Below the pieces are notes generated by a model, which saw only the letters and a program-made list of their open reading frames with translations, searched no databases and had not been told where the DNA came from. Below are positions 46,150 through 56,812 of a stretch of 64,000 nt of DNA, one piece after another (position 1 is the first letter of the stretch; every line of letters begins with the position of its first letter). Both the position numbers and the translations under genes were made by a program. This DNA is from Atherinomorus stipes (taxonomy: Eukaryota; Chordata; Actinopteri; Atheriniformes; Atherinidae), in the NCBI GenBank assembly GCA_023101725.1, contig JALJCO010001448.1:1-64000 (forward strand), given 5' to 3'.

Positions 46150-47045
46150 TTCACTTCCGATACCAATACCATAGGTCAATTATCGGCTGATGCCCGATAC
46201 AGATACTTAGCTGTGTTTTGGGCCAAAGATTGTGCATTTTGATCTGATAATTAATTCTATTCTTATAATTCATTCATGTTAGGTATGCCTGTTTTGTGGA
46301 ACCTCACCTCTAAAACCCTAGTTTAAATACACACAACTTAACTTTTAAACCTTAAAAATCTGCATTTCTGACTCGTTTTGATGGCACACCAACATTCATT
46401 ATGTGCATTTTTGAGCCGTCACTACCCAGCAGCGTCCTGAGGCTCAGAAACAGCACTATGTAAGTTTTCCATCCAGGACGGGACTGTGACATTGCAGCCG
46501 ACTATTGGTTGCGCACCACGTGTACTAGCAAAACCAGACATGAACACAGCGGGTGATTTGAGCGTGCATCATGGAGGATTCGGTAAAGAAACGCAAGGAA
46601 ACATTACTGGAGGAAGAGATGAAAAGAAAGAGAGGAAAGAACAGAACAAGAGTCAAAATAAGACTGTCTTATCGGCTGGAGTGAATCACAGTACAGGTAC
46701 GATGAAGATGGATGCTAGTTTATCCGTCGATAGGGCGGGTCACTCAGAAAACTGCTAAAAGTTCCGTTGTGTGTTGTGTGTCCGTTGTGAAAATAAGTTC
46801 ATAACAGGACATATGAACAAAAACTGGCCCATTTGTTATTTACCAGTGGCTATGATGAATTTGAAACTTTCAAACATACAATAACTTCAAATAAATGAAG
46901 ACCCAGTCAGGAAGAAGTGCTTGAAAGAAAAACTGGAATGGATTCTTGGACCAGCCAATTTTGACGCATTCTGATCTAATCTACGTTTTTTAACAAATAT
47001 CGGCCTGATATCCAATACTGGTATCAGATCGGGACAGCCCTAGAT
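46150..47045. mobile_element. Decayed hAT repeat ('ATCGG' family)
   Basis: TCCGATACCAATACC...TTATCGGCTGATGCCCGATA at the left and ATATCGGCCTGATATCC...ATCGGGACAGCCCTA at the right form diverged inverted ends. A 90-codon plus frame inside (46486-46758) has no recognisable domain. Confidence 0.45.
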
Positions 47046-47339
47046 AAGATACCACGACACAAAATACACGATATTCATGATATTTGAGTGTATCGATATT
47101 TTCTTACACCCCTACTCGTAACCTCACTTTTTTGTCTGAAAAAGGACAAATTATCGGCACTGTGGCCGGCGTTTCTCAGACGTGACTCATTAATGAAATA
47201 GTGCAAAGTGTTTTCAGGCTCCCAGAACTCTGGCTCCGTGTCAGTGAAACACCCAAATGATGAAAAACAAACTTGAGCAAACACCTCAACTGGCCTCTGT
47301 GTCAACATGACATTAATGTAAATCGCTTTGGGTCTTAAC

Positions 47340-47398
47340 AGTCAAAGTCTCGGGGACCCCCTGTGCTCTTTGGGGGACCCCAGGTTGGGAACCACTGC
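47340..47398. mobile_element. Right end of a hAT MITE (relative of 21108-21374)
   Basis: CAGTCAAAGTCTCGGGGACC through CCCCAGGTTGGGAACCACTG parallels the right end of the element at 21.1-21.4 kb. The left half is missing. Confidence 0.6.
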
Positions 47399-47542
47399 CT
47401 TAGATAATACCCCCTCCCTGTATTTAAACATTGCCTTATAATACTTCATTCCTGTCTTCTGCTTCTCTACTTTTACTTTTATTTTTCTTCTTTTGGGTCG
47501 CCCTCATTTACACTATCACACTGACTGGATCACATTTACACC

Positions 47543-47573
47543 GTCTCTCTCTCTCTCTCACACACACACACAC
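47543..47573 (+). repeat. CT/CA compound microsatellite
   Basis: A CT run followed by a CA run. Confidence 0.9.
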
Positions 47574-47599
47574 TTCCAGGCAAACCAGATCCTGCCTTT

Positions 47600-48740
47600 T
47601 GTATACAGACAAGAGCCCTTTGTTAGCTGGAACGCGCTGCCTGGATTAAACTGCACGAATTTCTGCAGCTCTCTTCATCTGTGAGGACACACATATGCAG
47701 CAGCACCAGAACAAAACAATGGCTGGTGGCCCGTTTCCAGGCCCGAGTCCACACCGAGCTTTTAAGTCACGACACTGCCTGAACGGCAGCAGAAGCATGG
47801 CTGCGGGCTGGCTTGCATAACGTACAGGTTGGGGAGGTTTTTGACAGTTCATGCTGTACCCACGTACTCGGGAAACCTCATGAAAACTATCTGCACTGTC
47901 AGCATTTCCCCTCAACAAGCAAGTTTAGTAAGTCCACCAACTTCAGAGCAAACCAGCAGTGTCACAGACTAGAAAACCAGACCTGAAGCAAAACCAGCTC
48001 CTGCTGGACCCCGAGTCCAGCAGACCTGCAGAAGCTTTTCAAATGGTCGTGCTGGGTTACAGAAAATAACAAAGTTACAGAGATTAACTGTGTTACGTCT
48101 CACTTGTGACATTCAGCAGCAGACCTTCATTTAGATTCAAATATAGGACAGAATGAAGTCTAACTACTGGATCTGCAGTCTGGAGAGGACTGACAGATAA
48201 GTCAGAGTTGTATCATTGTACTGTTTACTTCTGTCATGCCTGCAGCTTCAAATCATGAACATAAAACCACCTCTGAATAAATCTGCTCGCTTCTCATTCA
48301 GTCAAAGATGCAAAGAAATCACAGATGTGAAGCGATGTTTCTGAAGTTTTAAAACTGCAGCTCTCAGCTTTAATCCAACATCCACACCTGCAAGAAATGA
48401 GTTCAGTTTTTATACTGGAATCAAAATGTTACATAAGCGCTTTTAGTTAAAGCGGTCACACCCTCCTGGTTCTGGTTCTGATAGAGGTAAGGTGTTTATT
48501 TATGACCTCGTGCTGTATAAATAAACCTGAATCTGAGACTGAAGCATTACACAGAAAACTGCTGTTGGGGTGAACAGGATCAGATTTTTGTGATGTGAAT
48601 AATCACTAAAATCATTACAAGATAATGAGCAAAAACTTAAGGCTGAATGATGTCGACATGAAAGGTGCAGATTATTGAGGGAACTATTGTCTTTCTTTGA
48701 TAAAAAGATCTCTGGCACCCGAACACAATAACTTATATTG
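47600..48740. other. klf15 intron, nothing recognised
   Basis: No protein motif or element end was recognised in this stretch. Confidence 0.35.
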
Positions 48741-48747
48741 TCAATGT

Positions 48748-50105
48748 GGGATTATCACGCTTCATGTTCCGGTTTCCGGAACTTGTGGAAGTTGGCCATT
48801 TCCTCTTCCGGGCCAGTTCCACAATAGCAGAATCCAATGTCACTGCTCTGTTCCACATTGGAAATCCAATAAAGAACACCAACTCTATCTAAGGTTTCAT
48901 GGATTCCTGACTGAAGTGATACTTGGGAAGAAGTGAATCAAAGTGATTTGCCGAACTTTATAATAAAACTAGGTAGCACGTTTGTTTGTCGCCGGCACTT
49001 CAATGATGCAGACTACAATACAGCTGGCGTTAGCTGGCTAGCGTTAGCTGGCTAGCGTTAGCTGACATGCCTAACTTTGAGCATCTGAAAACACACAAGC
49101 ATCTGAAAATCGGGTCTGTATCCTCCCCTTTCCACTGGAACAACTGGGGTGGGGACTGCCAAGAAAGGAGACCGCTTAGGCCATGATGTTCAGCCACATA
49201 AACGCACGTAGCAACTGGAGGAAGAAATCAAGGAGTTGATAAGAGAGCTGTCACAGCTGAAAGTGTATCAAGTGCATTTTGCAAGTGATTTGCTGGGATG
49301 AAGGGCTGAACTTTATAATAAAACAAGGTAGCATGTTCGTAGCCGGCACGTTGATGATGCAGATTACACTACAGCTGGCGTTAGCTGGTTAGCGTTAGCT
49401 GGCTAGCGTTAGCTGGCATGTGCAACTGTGCGTCTGAAAACACACAAGCATCTGAAAATCATATCTTAGGCCTATATCATCAATAAAGCATTTAAAATAA
49501 AAACTTGCTTAGGCCATGACGTTCACCCAGTGGAGGTGACGTTCAGCCACCTCTGGAGCATCCTGCTATGTGAAGAAGCAATGCCCTTATCTGAGACACA
49601 AAATCTGTGAAAATGCACCTGATACACTTTCAGCTGTGACAGCTCTCTTGTCAACTCCTTGATTTCTTCCTCCAGTTGCGACATGCGTTTATGCTAACTG
49701 AACATCATGGTCCAAGCCAGCTGAGGGAGGGTACAGACCCGATTTTCAGATGCTTGTGTGTTTTTAGGCGCACAAAGTTAGGCACGTCAGCAAACGCTAG
49801 CCTGCTAACGCTAGCCTGCTAAGGCCAGCTATAGTGTAGTCTGCATCATTGAAGTGCCGGCTACAAACAAACGTGCTACCTAGTTTTATGATAAAGTTCG
49901 GTGAATCGCTTTGATCCATTTCTTGCTTAGTATCAGTTCAGTCGGGAATCCATGAAAACTTAAGTAGGGCTGGCATTGTTTATTGGGTTTACAAAGTGGA
50001 ACAGAGCAGTGACATTAGATTCAGCTATTGTTGAACTGGCCCGGAAGTGGAAATGCACAAATTCGACAAGTTCCAGAAAACGGAAGACGAAGCGTGATAA
50101 TGCCC
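48748..50105. mobile_element. Palindromic element encoding part of a THAP-like zinc finger and coiled coil
   Basis: Ends with GGG(C)ATTATCACGCTTC are inverse, and nearly the whole left arm (48748-49275) is repeated inverted at about 49620-50105. A third, partial, more diverged copy (49275-49470) lies between them in the direct orientation. In the minus orientation the right arm reads PNFIIKLGSTFVCSRHFNDA after a Met at about 49920; CSRHF is the C-x2-H half of a THAP C2CH zinc finger. The left arm on the plus strand reads the same with CRRHF. About 130 bp further in, QLEEEIKELIRELSQLKVYQ is a coiled-coil-like helix. THAP plus coiled coil is the N-terminal layout of P-element and other THAP transposases. 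The first zinc ligands and any catalytic domain are absent. Confidence 0.7.
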
Positions 50106-50144
50106 TATCATTTCTCAGGAACGGTGGTGTGTAACTGTGTAGGG

Positions 50145-50321
50145 CAGGGATCACCAATTCCAGTCCTCGAAGACCAGTATCTTGCCGGTCTCAGGAGCTC
50201 CCTTGGTGCAACACACCTGACTCCAATCAGTAGGTAATTAGCAAACATCAAGCTCTGCACAAATCACAAGGTATGTTCCAGCAGGACACCGGCCCCCCAG
50301 GACTGGAACTGGTGAACCCTG
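50145..50321. mobile_element. hAT MITE, 177 bp
   Basis: CAGGGATCACCAATTCCAGT and ACTGGAACTGGTGAACCCTG are imperfect inverse ends of a common fish hAT type. The flanks do not give a clear octamer duplication. Confidence 0.75.
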
Positions 50322-50394
50322 AAGAGTAAATTGTGATGGATAGCCTATCCTTTAGGTGATCTACAGAAGTTTCCCAGACATTTATTTCCTGTCC

Positions 50395-50745
50395 AGGAGG
50401 TTTACAATCCAGCTGCAGAATGTAATGTTTATCCAGAGATTATATGGTAAATCCACAGTGAGTGATCCATGATAACACCATTATTCATCATGTTTTCATC
50501 ATTACCAAAAAAAGGTTTTTATCACCATTACGTTGCTCAGAGACCTCTGTTTTGATTAAGTAATTTTTTTGTCAAACTTTCCACCAATCAGAGAGTTTAA
50601 ATTGATGGTAACGTCCAATCAGGAGCAGCCGAAGATCAACAAGTGAACAGAAAGTTCTGTGTGTTTGAAAAGAAGAAAAATGATGGTCCTCGGTACCATC
50701 GGTATCCGATTGGACAGGAAAAAACTGGACCGGTGCATCTCTAGA
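50395..50745. repeat. Dispersed repeat, copy B
   Basis: It is collinear with 37180-37580 at roughly 85 percent by eye. It ends in GGTATCCGATTGGACAGG...GGTGCATCTCTA, which looks like a hAT right terminus, so the family may be hAT. Confidence 0.6.
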
Positions 50746-50849
50746 AAGACCCGAGGTCTTCAGGAAACCAGCTGTAAGTCGCTCGTTCAGACCGGTGTAG
50801 GGGGAAAGATCTAGTCCTGTGATGAAGACATCCACACTCAGCAGGCTTC

Positions 50850-51700
50850 GTGCCTCTCTGTTTTATACTTAGAACACACAACAACACACACTTGTACTGC
50901 CGGGCAGCTGCACAGCTGTTGGGACTCAATAAGAGGCGCCCGTGTTGTGCCCATGTGACTCCGACCCACATGCTCTGTCCCAGATTCAGTTTACATCCAA
51001 GAAAAAAGACACCCCAGCTTTCCTGGCCCATCCCAGATATGTCACCGCCTGTCAAAATGCGATTGTGCAAGCAGGCGTTTGTAGCGCCGCCACCGCTCAC
51101 ACAGCAGGTGCTCGTCAGCCTCGAGGATAATGAATACAGGATGACTCGAATCACCCCTCCTTCTACTCTGGAAGTATCAATACGCTGGAGTCGATACTTC
51201 AATACCAGCCAGATAAAACATCAGATTCAATACTTTTTTGGGTATGGAGATACCTCTGTAAAGATACAAAACATGCAGTTTGTTTCCACTTCTGAGAGTT
51301 TTAGGCAATGAAATGATGTGAAATCAGCCAGATTCTAGCCTCTGTGTCACGTTTTATTCTTCAGTGCTTTAATGCAGGTTATTTCACATTATGTTTCAGT
51401 AAATTTATAATATTACTATTACATTTTATATTTGAACATTTTCCACTGAATAAATGTAAATAATCTTAACCTGTACTTAAGTTATTTGATAATTGAAAGA
51501 AGTTTTTAATCTTATTTTTGTTTAATTTTTTCATCAATATAATTTATTATTGTTTTAAATGCATTTCTTTCCAGTACTTCTGTGCTCAAGTTTAATTTAT
51601 ATGTAATATTGCACTTGCTTTGAAGATATTAATGCAAACTGTACAATTATTTTTCTTTTGAGGGACAAACATATACCAATATTGCTATCAAAGGAAAAAG
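50850..51700. other. klf15 intron, AT-rich, nothing certain
   Basis: Two long overlapping frames on opposite strands (50850-51311 plus, 50741-51202 minus) have no recognisable domains. CGATACTTCAATACC near 51192 may be a hAT end. Confidence 0.35.
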
Positions 51701-51710
51701 TACCATAAAC

Positions 51711-52144
51711 TAGGGCTGGACCATTAATTGAATTTTGATCATGATTTCGATTTTGCCATCTCACAATCATAAAAACACAGTAATCGAAGAAAAACGATTA
51801 ATGTTGCATGTATGTAAATGCTACATGCTATTTTTCGTTCATCACTGAAGCCAGGAGAATCCTGCAGTGAACAGAGTGGTGGAGTTATAGGAAGCAAACT
51901 GCAGGGATGCATAAAGACGAGGTATTCATTTTTTATTGCTATTATTATTATTTTTTTTTTCTTTTACTTGTTTCTAATTTATTTCCAGTTGATTTTTTGT
52001 TTTTTTTTAAGTTGAGGGTGAGTTTTGGTGGTTCAATAAGCATTTTTTTTTTAATGAATGAATAATCGTGTATATTAATCGTGATTTCAATATCAATCAA
52101 AATAATCGTAATTATTATTTTTTTTCCATAATCGTCCAGCCCCA
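51711..52144. mobile_element. hAT MITE, 434 bp, exact TSD
   Basis: The ends are TAGGGCTGGACC and CGTCCAGCCCCA. CCATAAAC occurs directly outside both ends (51703-51710 and 52145-52152). The sub-terminal regions have ATCATGATTTCGATT and TAATCGTGATTTC inverse motifs. Confidence 0.9.
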
Positions 52145-52240
52145 CCATAAACTAGTACTATTGTATCGACAGGAAAATTTCGGTATCGTCCATCTCTAGC
52201 TCCAGTTAACTAAAAAAAACCTGAACTCAGTCTTATAAGC

Positions 52241-52729
52241 TAGGGATGCACGATATAATCGGCCCCCTATCAGTATCGGCCTTAAAACTGAGAATCAGAC
52301 ATCGGCCACCCACCGATATTTAATCAGGCCACTGTTTCTAAAGTCTTAAGATAACAAAAAACTTCTTCTTCCTCTTCAAAAACTTCTTTTTAACAGACTT
52401 TAAAACTCCTAAAGTCAGTTTCTTTTAGGATGTTCTGTGTGAACAGTTTATACATGTTTTGGGGGTTTGTTTTTTTGTTGGTTTTTTTTCTCAGGGAGAA
52501 TAAAATCCAGGTGATATAACGCACATATCCTATTAGTATTGTTTGAACCGTCATTAAGTTTGACTTGTTATACATGACACAAGTTGAGGTATTTTTCTAA
52601 TTTTGCACAAGGAATGAATATTGCATCATTTATTTTTCAGCTCAGAATCGACATGAGTTATCGACCACATGAGTTTTAAAATATCGGCATATCGGATATC
52701 GGCCAAAATTCCAATATTGTACATCCCTA
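52241..52729. mobile_element. hAT MITE 'GATGCACGATAT' family, short copy (489 bp)
   Basis: The ends are TAGGGATGCACGATATAATC and CCAATATTGTACATCCCTA. The flanks TTATAAGC (52233-52240) and ATATAAGC (52730-52737) match at 7 of 8 bases. It lies about 100 bp inside the intron from the klf15 exon 2 donor. Confidence 0.88.
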
Positions 52730-52832
52730 ATATAAGCAGTTATAAATATCAGTGAGTCTGCTGAGATGAAGTCATAGACACCAGAGAAGTGTGCGGCGGT
52801 AGAAGCGAGTGTGTGAGGTGACAAACACCCAC

Positions 52833-54043
52833 CTCCACCCGCAGCCCTGCCAGTTGCAGGCGAACGGCTTCTCCCCCGTGTGCCTCCGCAGGTGCGCCTT
52901 CAGGTGGCTGCTCTTCGTGTACATCTTGGCGCAGCCGGGAAAAGTGCATTTGTGCATTTTTATAAGATCCGCCACCGGATTCTTCTGGAACTTCTGGCCT
53001 CCGACGAGGATCCCCGACCCCTGGCCCACCAGGCCGTCCCCGAGCCCCAGAGGCTTGGCCGCGATGGGGACCGGCGCGATGCGGACGAACTTGGAGGAGA
53101 CGCTGAGGCTGGGGGAGGGTAAGATGTGGGGGACCAGGGCGAAGGTCTGGCCTTGGATGTTGACCAGCAGCTGGGCGATCTTGATGTCGGAGGCGGCGGG
53201 GGGCTGCTGGGACGGGGCTGCGGGGGTCAGCGGGGCTGCCGCCGGCTCCTGCTTCACCTGGAGGGGCTGGATCTGCACGATGACCGGCATCCCGGCCGCG
53301 TCTGCGGATGACGGCCTGCTGCTCGACGCTTTCTTGGCCCCTGTGTTGGACTCGTGCGCGCGGCTAACTGACGCTGTTCTGGTCTCACCAGAAGCAGCAC
53401 TGGTCAGACTGGAAGTGCTGGCGGTGGGAACGGTTTGGTCTGAATACTTGGCCTCTGGTCTCAGTTTCGGCTCAGGAGACGCGTCCCTGCACCACTCCAG
53501 ACCGAAACCCTCCTCTGCTCCACCGTCCGGGCAGCCTTCCTGCTTCATGGTCACCATCTCCATGTTCTCCTCCAGGAACTCTTCTATCTCCTCCAGCGTG
53601 GGCTGGAACGACGCTCCGAGATGCTCCTCTGTCTCCACGTGGGACCAGCTGAGAAAGTCAAAGTTTTCCTCCTTTATGCTTTCACGCTCGTCCGGCTCGT
53701 CTCTTTGCGAGTCCCACAGGAAGGTGGATAACGGCACAGGGGCCACGGATCCCGGAGACCCGCTGCTGGCACCTTCCAAGGAGGCCTGGGACAGCAGGTG
53801 GTCCAGGATGCTGTCCTGGCTCTCAGCGCTGGAGCTGCTGCCATAGCTGGAGCTGAGCACCTGGGAATCCGGGCTGGAGCAGGAGCGGGGGCTGGACGAC
53901 TCACTCAGGTCATCTTCTGAAAACGGTGATGGCATCACCTGGTAGGAGCCCAGGTCTGTGACCATGTCAGACAGCTGGAGGGTCTGCGGGGAGCCCCCGT
54001 ATGGAAGGAAAGTCTCCTCGCTCACCGGGGAGTTATCCACCAT
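52833..54043 (-). CDS. klf15: klf15 main coding exon: Kruppel-like factor 15, residues 1-404
   Basis: KLF15 is a nuclear C2H2 transcription factor that binds CACCC/GC boxes and controls gluconeogenesis, amino-acid breakdown, adipocyte GLUT4 and cardiac growth in vertebrates. The ATG at 54043 is chosen because MVDN matches the known vertebrate N-terminus and the context (CCAGGGATGG) is good. Family landmarks, by residue from this Met: [20 protein letters not shown] (42-61), the acidic activation motif [17 protein letters not shown] (146-162), [18 protein letters not shown] (288-305), [14 protein letters not shown] (318-331), finger 1 [20 protein letters not shown] (366-385) and the first half of finger 2. 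It ends at the donor GGAG|GTGGGT inside the Arg404 codon. With the 33069-33237 exon the protein has 459 residues, longer than the 416-residue human form. The mid-region (170-280) is Ser/Thr/Ala-rich and GC-rich. Confidence 0.98.
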
Positions 54044-54084
54044 CCCTGGCTCCGGCCGCACCGCCGCTCCCTGTCCGCTTCACT
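54044..54084 (-). other. klf15: Probable 5' UTR portion of klf15 exon 2
   Basis: On the minus strand a possible acceptor (TCCTCCTAAGCAG) ends at 54085, leaving 41 bases of leader before the ATG. Other AG positions are possible. Confidence 0.4.
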
Positions 54085-54399
54085 CTGCTTAGGAGGACTT
54101 GCAACAATTCCTCGCAGGTGGGAGGTTAGACCAAATAAATACGGCCACCAAGGCCACGGTTCCCACGCAGCTGAGATACGAAAACACCCGGCGTGGAAAA
54201 GGTTATCGTCCAGGAAGCAATCCAAGGTCTCCAGCCAGGATATGGTGTCTGGAGGGGAAGAAAAAACTGTTCAACACAATCCCACAGAAACCTTCTGCAC
54301 ATGGAAACCTGAAGCTGGGCGCAGTATGGTCATGCATGTACACCTCTGCTCAAAACATAGTGATCCCAAACTTTTGAGCCGTACTGAGGAACAGTGGGG

Positions 54400-54855
54400 T
54401 CAGAAAGTTAAGATACCCTCACATTAAACCAGCTGCCAGTGAAATAAGTTGAAATTGACAAAAGCAACAATAGATACATTTTTTATGAAAATCATGACAT
54501 TGATTTTGAATTGTGGTTCAAGAGAAACATTAAAAACAAGTAAACAAGCATGATGGGGCTCCTGAACTAAACCTTTATGGAGCAATCACTGCAATCAGGT
54601 GTTTTTTGTAACGTCCAATCAAACGTCTGCACCTGTTGACAGGTATCATGGTTCACTGTTCATCAGCAAGGTGCTCCAATTTGTCTGGGAGAGTTTTGTT
54701 TGTTTGTGTGTTTTTGAATATCTCTAAAAACTAAAATTCAAGATCAATGTTTTATTTTACTACATTAAAATTTAGTAATTTTTTATTTATGAGGTTACTT
54801 TTTAAGTTTCTTGTTATTTGAATAACTATTGTGCATTTAGCCTTTTCTTTATTCT
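54400..54855. mobile_element. Mariner-type MITE 'ATTATTCATACCCTCC' family, copy 3 (end-deleted)
   Basis: The interior is collinear with 33313-33840 (CCAGTGAAATAAGTTGAAAT, GCATGATGGGGCTCC, GCAATCAGGTGTTTT, ACGTCTGCACCTG, TTGTGCATTTAGCC). The terminal Cs-and-Ts of both ends are missing. Confidence 0.75.
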
Positions 54856-54882
54856 TCAATAAATAAAGTCTATGTATCTATC

Positions 54883-54883
<1 letters not shown>

Positions 54884-54933
<50 letters not shown>

Positions 54934-54951
54934 AGAGAGAGAGAGAGAGAG
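54884..54951. repeat. CTAT, TA and GA compound microsatellite
   Basis: CTAT units (54884-54926), a TA stretch, then GA units (54934-54951). Confidence 0.9.
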
Positions 54952-55375
54952 ATCCTCAAAATTATTCATACTCTCCAATTGAAGAAAAGGCTAAATTCAC
55001 AAAATAACAAGAAACTAAACAAACTAGTAATAAATAAAATTTTACAAAAATAAAATTTAAAGAGAGAAAATATTGTTTTGAATTGGGTGGAAATGACAAT
55101 TTAAACAAAGCAAACAAAAAAAAAAAATGTCCCAGACACGTTAGAGCAACTTTGCCATGAACAGTGGACCAAAATATCTGTCAACAGGTGTAGACGTCTT
55201 TTTGAAGTCTTTTAAATATTCTTTTAGAACCACAATTAGAAATCAAACTTTAAAATCAATGTCTTTATTTCTGTAGAATTTTTTTTTATAAATTATTATT
55301 TTTGTCAATGTCGACTTATTTCATTGACAGATCATTTTCCCCCCTTTTTAATTTGAGAGTATGAATAGTTATATA
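54952..55375. mobile_element. Mariner-type MITE 'ATTATTCATACCCTCC' family, copy 4
   Basis: The left end CCTCAAAATTATTCATACTC and the right end TTTGAGAGTATGAATAGTTA are inverse. The interior AGACACGTTAGAGCAACTTT...TATCTGTCAACAGGTGTAGA matches the family. Confidence 0.8.
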
Positions 55376-55466
55376 TATATATACACACACACACATATAC
55401 AGTATATATCTATATATCTATCTATATATATATATATATAGATACACACACACATATATATATATC
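55376..55466. repeat. AT/AC microsatellite cluster
   Basis: Mixed TA, CA and TATC units. Confidence 0.9.
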
Positions 55467-55479
55467 GAGCTTGATGGAA

Positions 55480-56240
55480 ATATCAAACATTCTTGGCGCA
55501 AACAGAGTGGATCTTTATGAATAACTGATCACACTGTGGCTCCATTCAGTCTTATTTGTCCTGTTGACTTCATAAATAGGTTATTTTCTTGGAACAGGAG
55601 CTTCGGTCATACTTCCCCCTCCCTCCCTCTCTCCCTCCCACCCTCCGTCCCTTTCCAGGGGCCCCTGCATCGTCCGACTGACCGAGAGTAAACCCGGGAC
55701 ACATAGAGGAAAAACATTATGAGAAAAAAAACCGCACGGGGCAGTCGGGAGCAGCGCGCGCGCTCCTCTGCATGTGTGTCTTGGACTGTATCACCTGCTC
55801 CGCTTACAGTTAAAGAAATCCGTCAGAGGTGCGGGTGGTTCTGCAGGCTGCAGGACATTCCTCATCCTTTCAGTGCCGACATGTTTAATTAGAGAAAAAA
55901 AACCACTTTTCTTATATTTTGCATTTATAATAAGTAAAGAATCCATCTGTCTGTTTACATAACAGCAGGCGGACACAGATTGGAGGTTTTCTGCTAAAGA
56001 ACTTACAAATCTAAGCAAATGCTCCGAATATCACCACAGTCTCCTTCAGCATCAGATTGGTACCTATGATGTCTGATCTGGGTCTGTGTGCCATCTCTCC
56101 CACCGCCCGAGCCGCGGCGCATACGCATGAGTGGACGCGCGTCTCCGCGTTCAACGTAAACATGTTTTCGTGCAGCCTGCAGCATATGGCAGCGAGCAGA
56201 GCCACGCGCGCCCTGCTCAATCCCGACGAAAAGAAACCCA
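55480..56240. other. klf15: klf15 intron 1, proximal GC-rich part
   Basis: CpG-containing stretches at 55740-55770 (GCAGCGCGCGCGCTCC) and 56100-56160 (TGGACGCGCGTCTCCGCG) lie just inside the putative first intron. This is consistent with a promoter-associated CpG patch. No exon was recognised. Confidence 0.4.
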
Positions 56241-56248
56241 GAGCTTAC

Positions 56249-56380
56249 CTCGTCCTGCTAGAGAGAATATAATCCTGGCAGAAAAGAGGGGATCGAGTTT
56301 CCTGGCTGCATCCGGCGGGGCAGTGTGGCGATGCGGGCTTTGCCCTTCAGAGTCTCCATGCGGCAGCAGCAGCGCTCAGT
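56249..56380 (-). other. klf15: Putative klf15 first (non-coding) exon
   Basis: On the minus strand the sequence ends with an excellent donor, GACGAG|GTAAGC (exon end 56249), and begins about 30 bp after a TATA-like CATATAGT. The klf15 coding region starts in the next exon, as in mammals where exon 1 is untranslated. The start near 56380 is inferred from TATA spacing. Confidence 0.55.
56258..56359 (-). CDS. Upstream open reading frame in putative klf15 exon 1 (33 codons)
   Basis: An ATG in a fair context (GCCGCATGG) at 56359 opens a 33-codon frame beginning METLKGKARIATLPRRM and ending PSFLPGLYSL before TAG at 56258-56260, just 9 bases before the donor. If exon 1 is real, scanning ribosomes would meet this frame first, so it could damp KLF15 translation. 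The peptide is basic and unlike anything I know. Coding is not demonstrated. Confidence 0.3.
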   Translation of the reverse strand: METLKGKARIATLPRRMQPGNSIPSFLPGLYSL

Positions 56381-56405
56381 CTGGTCTCTGCGCTCGCGGA
56401 CTTCT

Positions 56406-56531
56406 ACTATATGACTGTCACATGACTGCCAGCCTCACAGCCTAGCTGTAGTGGAAAATAAGAGGCTCCTACTGAAGGCTCGTCCCCGCTCTGCAGCCTC
56501 ATTGGCCGGCTGCGGCGGAGCTGGAGGCGGG
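56406..56531 (-). promoter_or_regulatory. klf15: Putative klf15 core promoter
   Basis: In minus orientation there is a GC box (GGCGGG on the plus strand, 56526-56531), a CCAAT box (ATTGG on plus, 56501-56505) and a TATA-like CATATAGT (56406-56413) at typical distances from a start near 56380. The region is richer in GC and CpG than its surroundings. Confidence 0.5.
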
Positions 56532-56712
56532 TCTGTCTCAGGTTCCGCTGCGTGGACCAACATGTGGGGCAGAGAACACGGTGGTTGTTTGTTATGAAAA
56601 ATAACAGCAGAGGGGCTTTCACAGAAGTGGGTCAGCAGGATTCAGGAATGTAGCCTAGTGGAGCAGTTCAGCATCTGCCTTCATTTATTACAAGATTCAC
56701 ACTCATGACCAC

Positions 56713-56812
56713 TTCATCAGCTCCAGCTGCTCAACCTGTTAACACAAATAACTCATCAGCCAATCACAGGACAGCAACTTTATGCATTTAGTCATGTAGA
56801 CATGATCAAAAC
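56713..56812 (+). mobile_element. Tc1-like dispersed fragment, copy 3 of 3
   Basis: CTTCATCAGCTCCAGCTGCT to TAGTCATGTAGACATGATC matches the first 100 bases of 25586-25863. Confidence 0.55.

Noticed and set aside
51702..52154. 11-bp target duplication around the MITE
   Set aside because: The apparent ACCATAAACTA repeat arises because the element's own ends (TA...A) resemble the flank. With ends TAGGGCTGG/CCAGCCCCA the duplication is the normal 8 bp, CCATAAAC.
52809..53846. 345-codon plus-strand open frame
   Set aside because: It lies antisense to the klf15 coding exon. The open frame is a by-product of the GC-rich codon use there and has no domain of its own.
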